Source of the DNA: CAMDHY01 sp046156265
Lineage (GTDB): Bacteria; Pseudomonadota; Alphaproteobacteria; Rhizobiales; Segnochrobactraceae
Direction of reading: 5' to 3'
DNA: 64,000 bases
NCBI RefSeq assembly: GCF_046156265.1
Contig: NZ_JAWDIR010000048.1
Span: 62,001-126,000 of the forward strand
Shown piece by piece: positions 63,321 to 64,000 of the stretch. Position 1 is the stretch's first letter. The number at the start of each line of letters is the position of its first letter. The translations under genes and the position numbers were made by a program. A model generated the notes under the pieces. It did not search any database, was not told the DNA's origin, and worked only from the letters and a program-made list of their open reading frames with translations.

Positions 63321-64000
63321 TCAGGCCGTTCGCAGGCGGGCGACGGGAGCCTCGCTGATCGGCCAGTGGACGAGGGCCGCGAAGACGCCGAGACCGATCG
63401 AGATGTACCAGACCACGTCGTAGGAGCCGGTCTGGTCGTAGAGGCGGCCGCCGAGCCAGACGCCGAGGAAGGCGCCGATCTGGTGGGAGAAGAACACGAA
63501 GCCGAACAGGGTCGCCATGTAGCGCGGGCCGAACATCACGGCGACGAGGCCGGAGGTGAGCGGCACCGTCGACAGCCAGAGCAGGCCCATGGCGGCGGCG
63601 AAGACGAGCACGCTCGCCGGCGACACGGGGACCAGGATGAACAGCAGGATCACCACCGAGCGGGCGAGATAGATGAAGGCGAGCGACTTCTGCTTCGGCA
63701 GGCGCTGGCCGAGGAAGCCCGCCCCGAGGGAGCCGATGATGTTGAACAGGCCGATGAGGGCGATCGCCCAGGCACCCCAGCCCGGGGCGAGGCCCATGTC
63801 GGCGATGAACGGCGGCAGGTGAGTGGTGATGAAGGCGACGTGGAAGCCGCAGACGAAGAAGCCGATGACGAGCAGCACGTAGGAGCCGTGGCCGAAGGCC
63901 TCGCGCAGCGCCTGCGGGATCGACTGCGCCGGGCCGGTGTGGACGGCACCGCGGCCGCGCAGCGCGGTGGCGAGCGGGATGATCGCCAGCATGCCGACGC
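63321..64000 (-). CDS. MFS transporter, C-terminal part (continues beyond window)
   Basis: The visible ~225 residues cover about seven hydrophobic helices, e.g. HGSYVLLVIGFFVCGFHVAF, WAIALIGLFNIIGSLGAGFLG, SVVILLFILVPVSPASVLVF and FGFVFFSHQIGAFLGVWLGG; the frame is open to the window end, so the N-terminal half lies outside. FxCGFHVAFITTHLPPFIAD is typical of oxalate/formate- or monocarboxylate-type MFS permeases. Substrate not assignable. Confidence 0.85.
   Translation of the reverse strand, partial: VGMLAIIPLATALRGRGAVHTGPAQSIPQALREAFGHGSYVLLVIGFFVCGFHVAFITTHLPPFIADMGLAPGWGAWAIALIGLFNIIGSLGAGFLGQRLPKQKSLAFIYLARSVVILLFILVPVSPASVLVFAAAMGLLWLSTVPLTSGLVAVMFGPRYMATLFGFVFFSHQIGAFLGVWLGGRLYDQTGSYDVVWYISIGLGVFAALVHWPISEAPVARLRTA

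Overview
The window looks like chromosomal DNA of an alphaproteobacterium, most likely in the Hyphomicrobiales/Rhizobiales. The G+C content is very high (about 70% by eye) and GTG/TTG starts are common. Intact tolQRAB-pal-cpoB-tilS-ftsH synteny is present, as are DUF1488/DUF3297/DUF1428/DUF4253-type genes and many REP-like palindromes of the kind common in that group. No rRNA, tRNA, prophage, transposase or CRISPR array was recognised.

Layout. 0-5 kb: the 3' end of secF, a periplasmic HAD hydrolase and a LysR regulator, then a quinone/electrophile-detoxification-like set (VOC dioxygenase, MhqD-like hydrolase, MarR). 5-9 kb: an enamidase-like amidohydrolase, a GT4 glycosyltransferase and an orphan polyamine-type binding protein. 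8.9-11.3 kb is gene-poor: palindromic repeats, heptamer tandem repeats, a candidate highly structured RNA on the minus strand (about 9590-9945), a GIY-YIG nuclease gene between two REP doublets, and a small gene ended by REP sequence. 11.3-18.1 kb: an ABC exporter, then a secreted subtilase, a Hint-domain protein and a Gly/Val-repeat secreted protein. The latter part is a 1.6-kb tandem duplication with recognisable breakpoints. 18-26 kb: a GAF-PAS-GGDEF-EAL protein, a quinone-reductase operon with a divergent LysR gene, a haloperoxidase-like hydrolase and a bicupin. 26-29.3 kb: a large multicopper oxidase fused to a C-terminal FG-GAP-like repeat region.

29.5-44 kb is mostly single metabolic genes: histidine phosphatase, DUF4253, acyl-CoA dehydrogenase with a divergent AraC regulator, two beta-lactamase-like serine hydrolases, LysE-hemF, DUF1488, alpha/beta hydrolase, DUF1428, an SMI1-like/DUF2937 pair, and a CobW-family (COG0523) metallochaperone with a WD40 partner. 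44.4-54.4 kb is the cell-envelope block ybgC, tolQ, tolR, tolA, tolB, pal, cpoB, then tilS and ftsH. Near-CtrA sites precede tolQ and pal, and a possible heat-shock promoter precedes ftsH. 54.5-64 kb: a small periplasmic protein, DUF3297, a ygfZ-HD-phosphatase operon, a universal stress protein with a SulP transporter, a His-tailed DMT transporter, a PaaI thioesterase, an AcuI-like reductase and part of an MFS transporter.

The strongest leads for something undescribed are the minus-strand structured RNA near 9.6-9.9 kb with three consecutive GNRA-capped hairpins, the duplicated subtilase/Hint/GVGV module, and the REP-flanked GIY-YIG gene. All calls come from reading the sequence; no database search was run.
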